Shown one piece after another: positions 63,410-64,000 of a DNA stretch of 64,000 nucleotides (positions within the stretch are counted from its first letter, which is position 1; every line of letters begins with the position of its first letter). The stretch comes from Streptomonospora salina (lineage in GTDB: Bacteria; Actinomycetota; Actinomycetes; Streptosporangiales; Streptosporangiaceae): NCBI RefSeq assembly GCF_014204715.1, contig NZ_JACHLY010000001.1:372001-436000 (forward strand), read 5' to 3'. The position numbers and the translations under genes are program-made. The notes beneath the pieces are model-generated. The model did no database searches. It was not told the origin of the DNA and saw only the letters and a list, made by a program, of their open reading frames with translations.

Positions 63410-64000
63410 TCAGCGCAGCGCCAGCGCCGGACGGACCTCCCAGGTGGTCCACACGGGCCGGTAGCCCATGCGGTTCCAGAAGGGCCCCGAAAGAGGGTTC
63501 ATCATGGCGTAGTTGAGAACGGACACCTGGACGTTGTGGGCGTCCAGCGCCTGATGGGCCTCGCTGACCAGGGCCGTGCCGATGCCGCGGCCGCGCTCTT
63601 CCTCGGCCACGACGCCGTAGCCGATGTGGGCGGCCGGCGCGGCCCGCACCAGCGGGGCGGCCCAGCGGGCGCGATCGGGCGGCGAGACCCACACCAGGCC
63701 GACCGGACGCCCCCGCCGCTCGGCCAGCCACACCCATGAGGGCGAGCGGCTCAGGGCGCGGGCGGCGACCCGGCGGGTCTGCTCGGGCGTCTCGGGCTGG
63801 ATGAAGACCCCGCCGAAGAACTCCTCATAGCGGTGCTCCTCCATCAGCAGGCTGACGATGGGGGCGAGGTCCTGGGAGTCGGCCAGGCGGATCGTGACGT
63901 CGCGCGGCGGCAGTGCGGGAGGCACCCCGCGGCGCCGCTCGCGCGCGGCCAGGACGCTGTAGGGCTGGAGCCCGTGCGCCTGCAGCGCCGGAACGCCCAA
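63410..64000 (-). CDS. GNAT acetyltransferase, 5' end outside the window
   Basis: At least 196 residues, cut by the right edge. The C-terminal GNAT fold shows HIGYGVVAEEERGRGIGTAL as the acetyl-CoA pyrophosphate loop and FWNRMGYRPVWTTWEV at the end. The part before about residue 33 may belong to an upstream domain. Acceptor unknown. Confidence 0.85.
   Translation of the reverse strand: MGVPALQAHGLQPYSVLAARERRRGVPPALPPRDVTIRLADSQDLAPIVSLLMEEHRYEEFFGGVFIQPETPEQTRRVAARALSRSPSWVWLAERRGRPVGLVWVSPPDRARWAAPLVRAAPAAHIGYGVVAEEERGRGIGTALVSEAHQALDAHNVQVSVLNYAMMNPLSGPFWNRMGYRPVWTTWEVRPALALR

Overview
The window is very high in G+C throughout (roughly 70-75%). It carries hallmark actinomycete genes: an Lsr2 nucleoid protein, a conservon (histidine-kinase-like protein, roadblock protein, DUF742, small GTPase), a DUF5753 XRE regulator with a DUF397 partner, and a Zur-type zinc operon. 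Together these point to a filamentous or sporulating actinomycete such as Nocardiopsis, Streptomonospora or Streptomyces. The genus cannot be fixed from sequence alone. I found no tRNA, rRNA, CRISPR array or prophage.

Layout. 1-4.5 kb: a polyol or ketose module (DAK-type kinase cut by the window edge, HAD phosphatase, DeoR regulator, RbtT/DalT/CsbX-type permease), with a shared palindromic operator in front of both transcription units. 4.7-5.9 kb: Lrp/AsnC regulator divergent from a LysE exporter. 6-9 kb: aztBC divergent from aztA around a Zur box, with only a C-terminal remnant of the metallochaperone gene aztD and a 40-codon ORF wedged between aztB and aztC. 9.3-13.3 kb: conservon plus a StyA-like flavin monooxygenase. 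13.4-15.5 kb: an unrecognised 446-residue protein and a deazaflavin-type oxidoreductase. 15.7-18.7 kb: Tat-exported GH106-type glycosidase. 18.9-22.5 kb: GltS-type symporter with a DAO-family flavoprotein, divergent from an RpiR regulator. 22.5-25.3 kb: AbaA/WhiJ-like regulatory cluster, then an XRE gene fused head-to-head to a truncated methionine aminopeptidase. 25.4-28.6 kb: rifampin-phosphotransferase-like enzyme and an overlapping pair of unknown small genes.

29-35.8 kb: LacI regulator, ABC sugar importer without its own ATPase, and a GH31 alpha-xylosidase, fitting xyloglucan-oligosaccharide use; LacI-type palindromes precede the regulator. 36.5-42.4 kb: aldo/keto reductase and a translationally coupled envelope-glycan-like operon (multi-spanning protein, methyltransferase, DUF2064 enzyme, GT2, epimerase). 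42.5-47.5 kb is a damaged stretch: two neighbouring genes carry frameshifts, an IS4 element sits inside a 47-base palindromic terminator with an 11-bp target duplication, and a further secreted-type remnant is frameshifted.

47.4-64 kb is mostly housekeeping and runs leftward: GNAT, der, cmk, tyrA, aroH, rluB (with a long repetitive disordered N-terminus), scpB, scpA, a ribbon-helix-helix-like protein, a ParA ATPase, xerD, a NUDIX hydrolase, pyrG, a small membrane protein, a hydroxymethylglutaryl-CoA lyase and a second GNAT cut by the right edge. This block is the usual actinobacterial chromosome-segregation neighbourhood.
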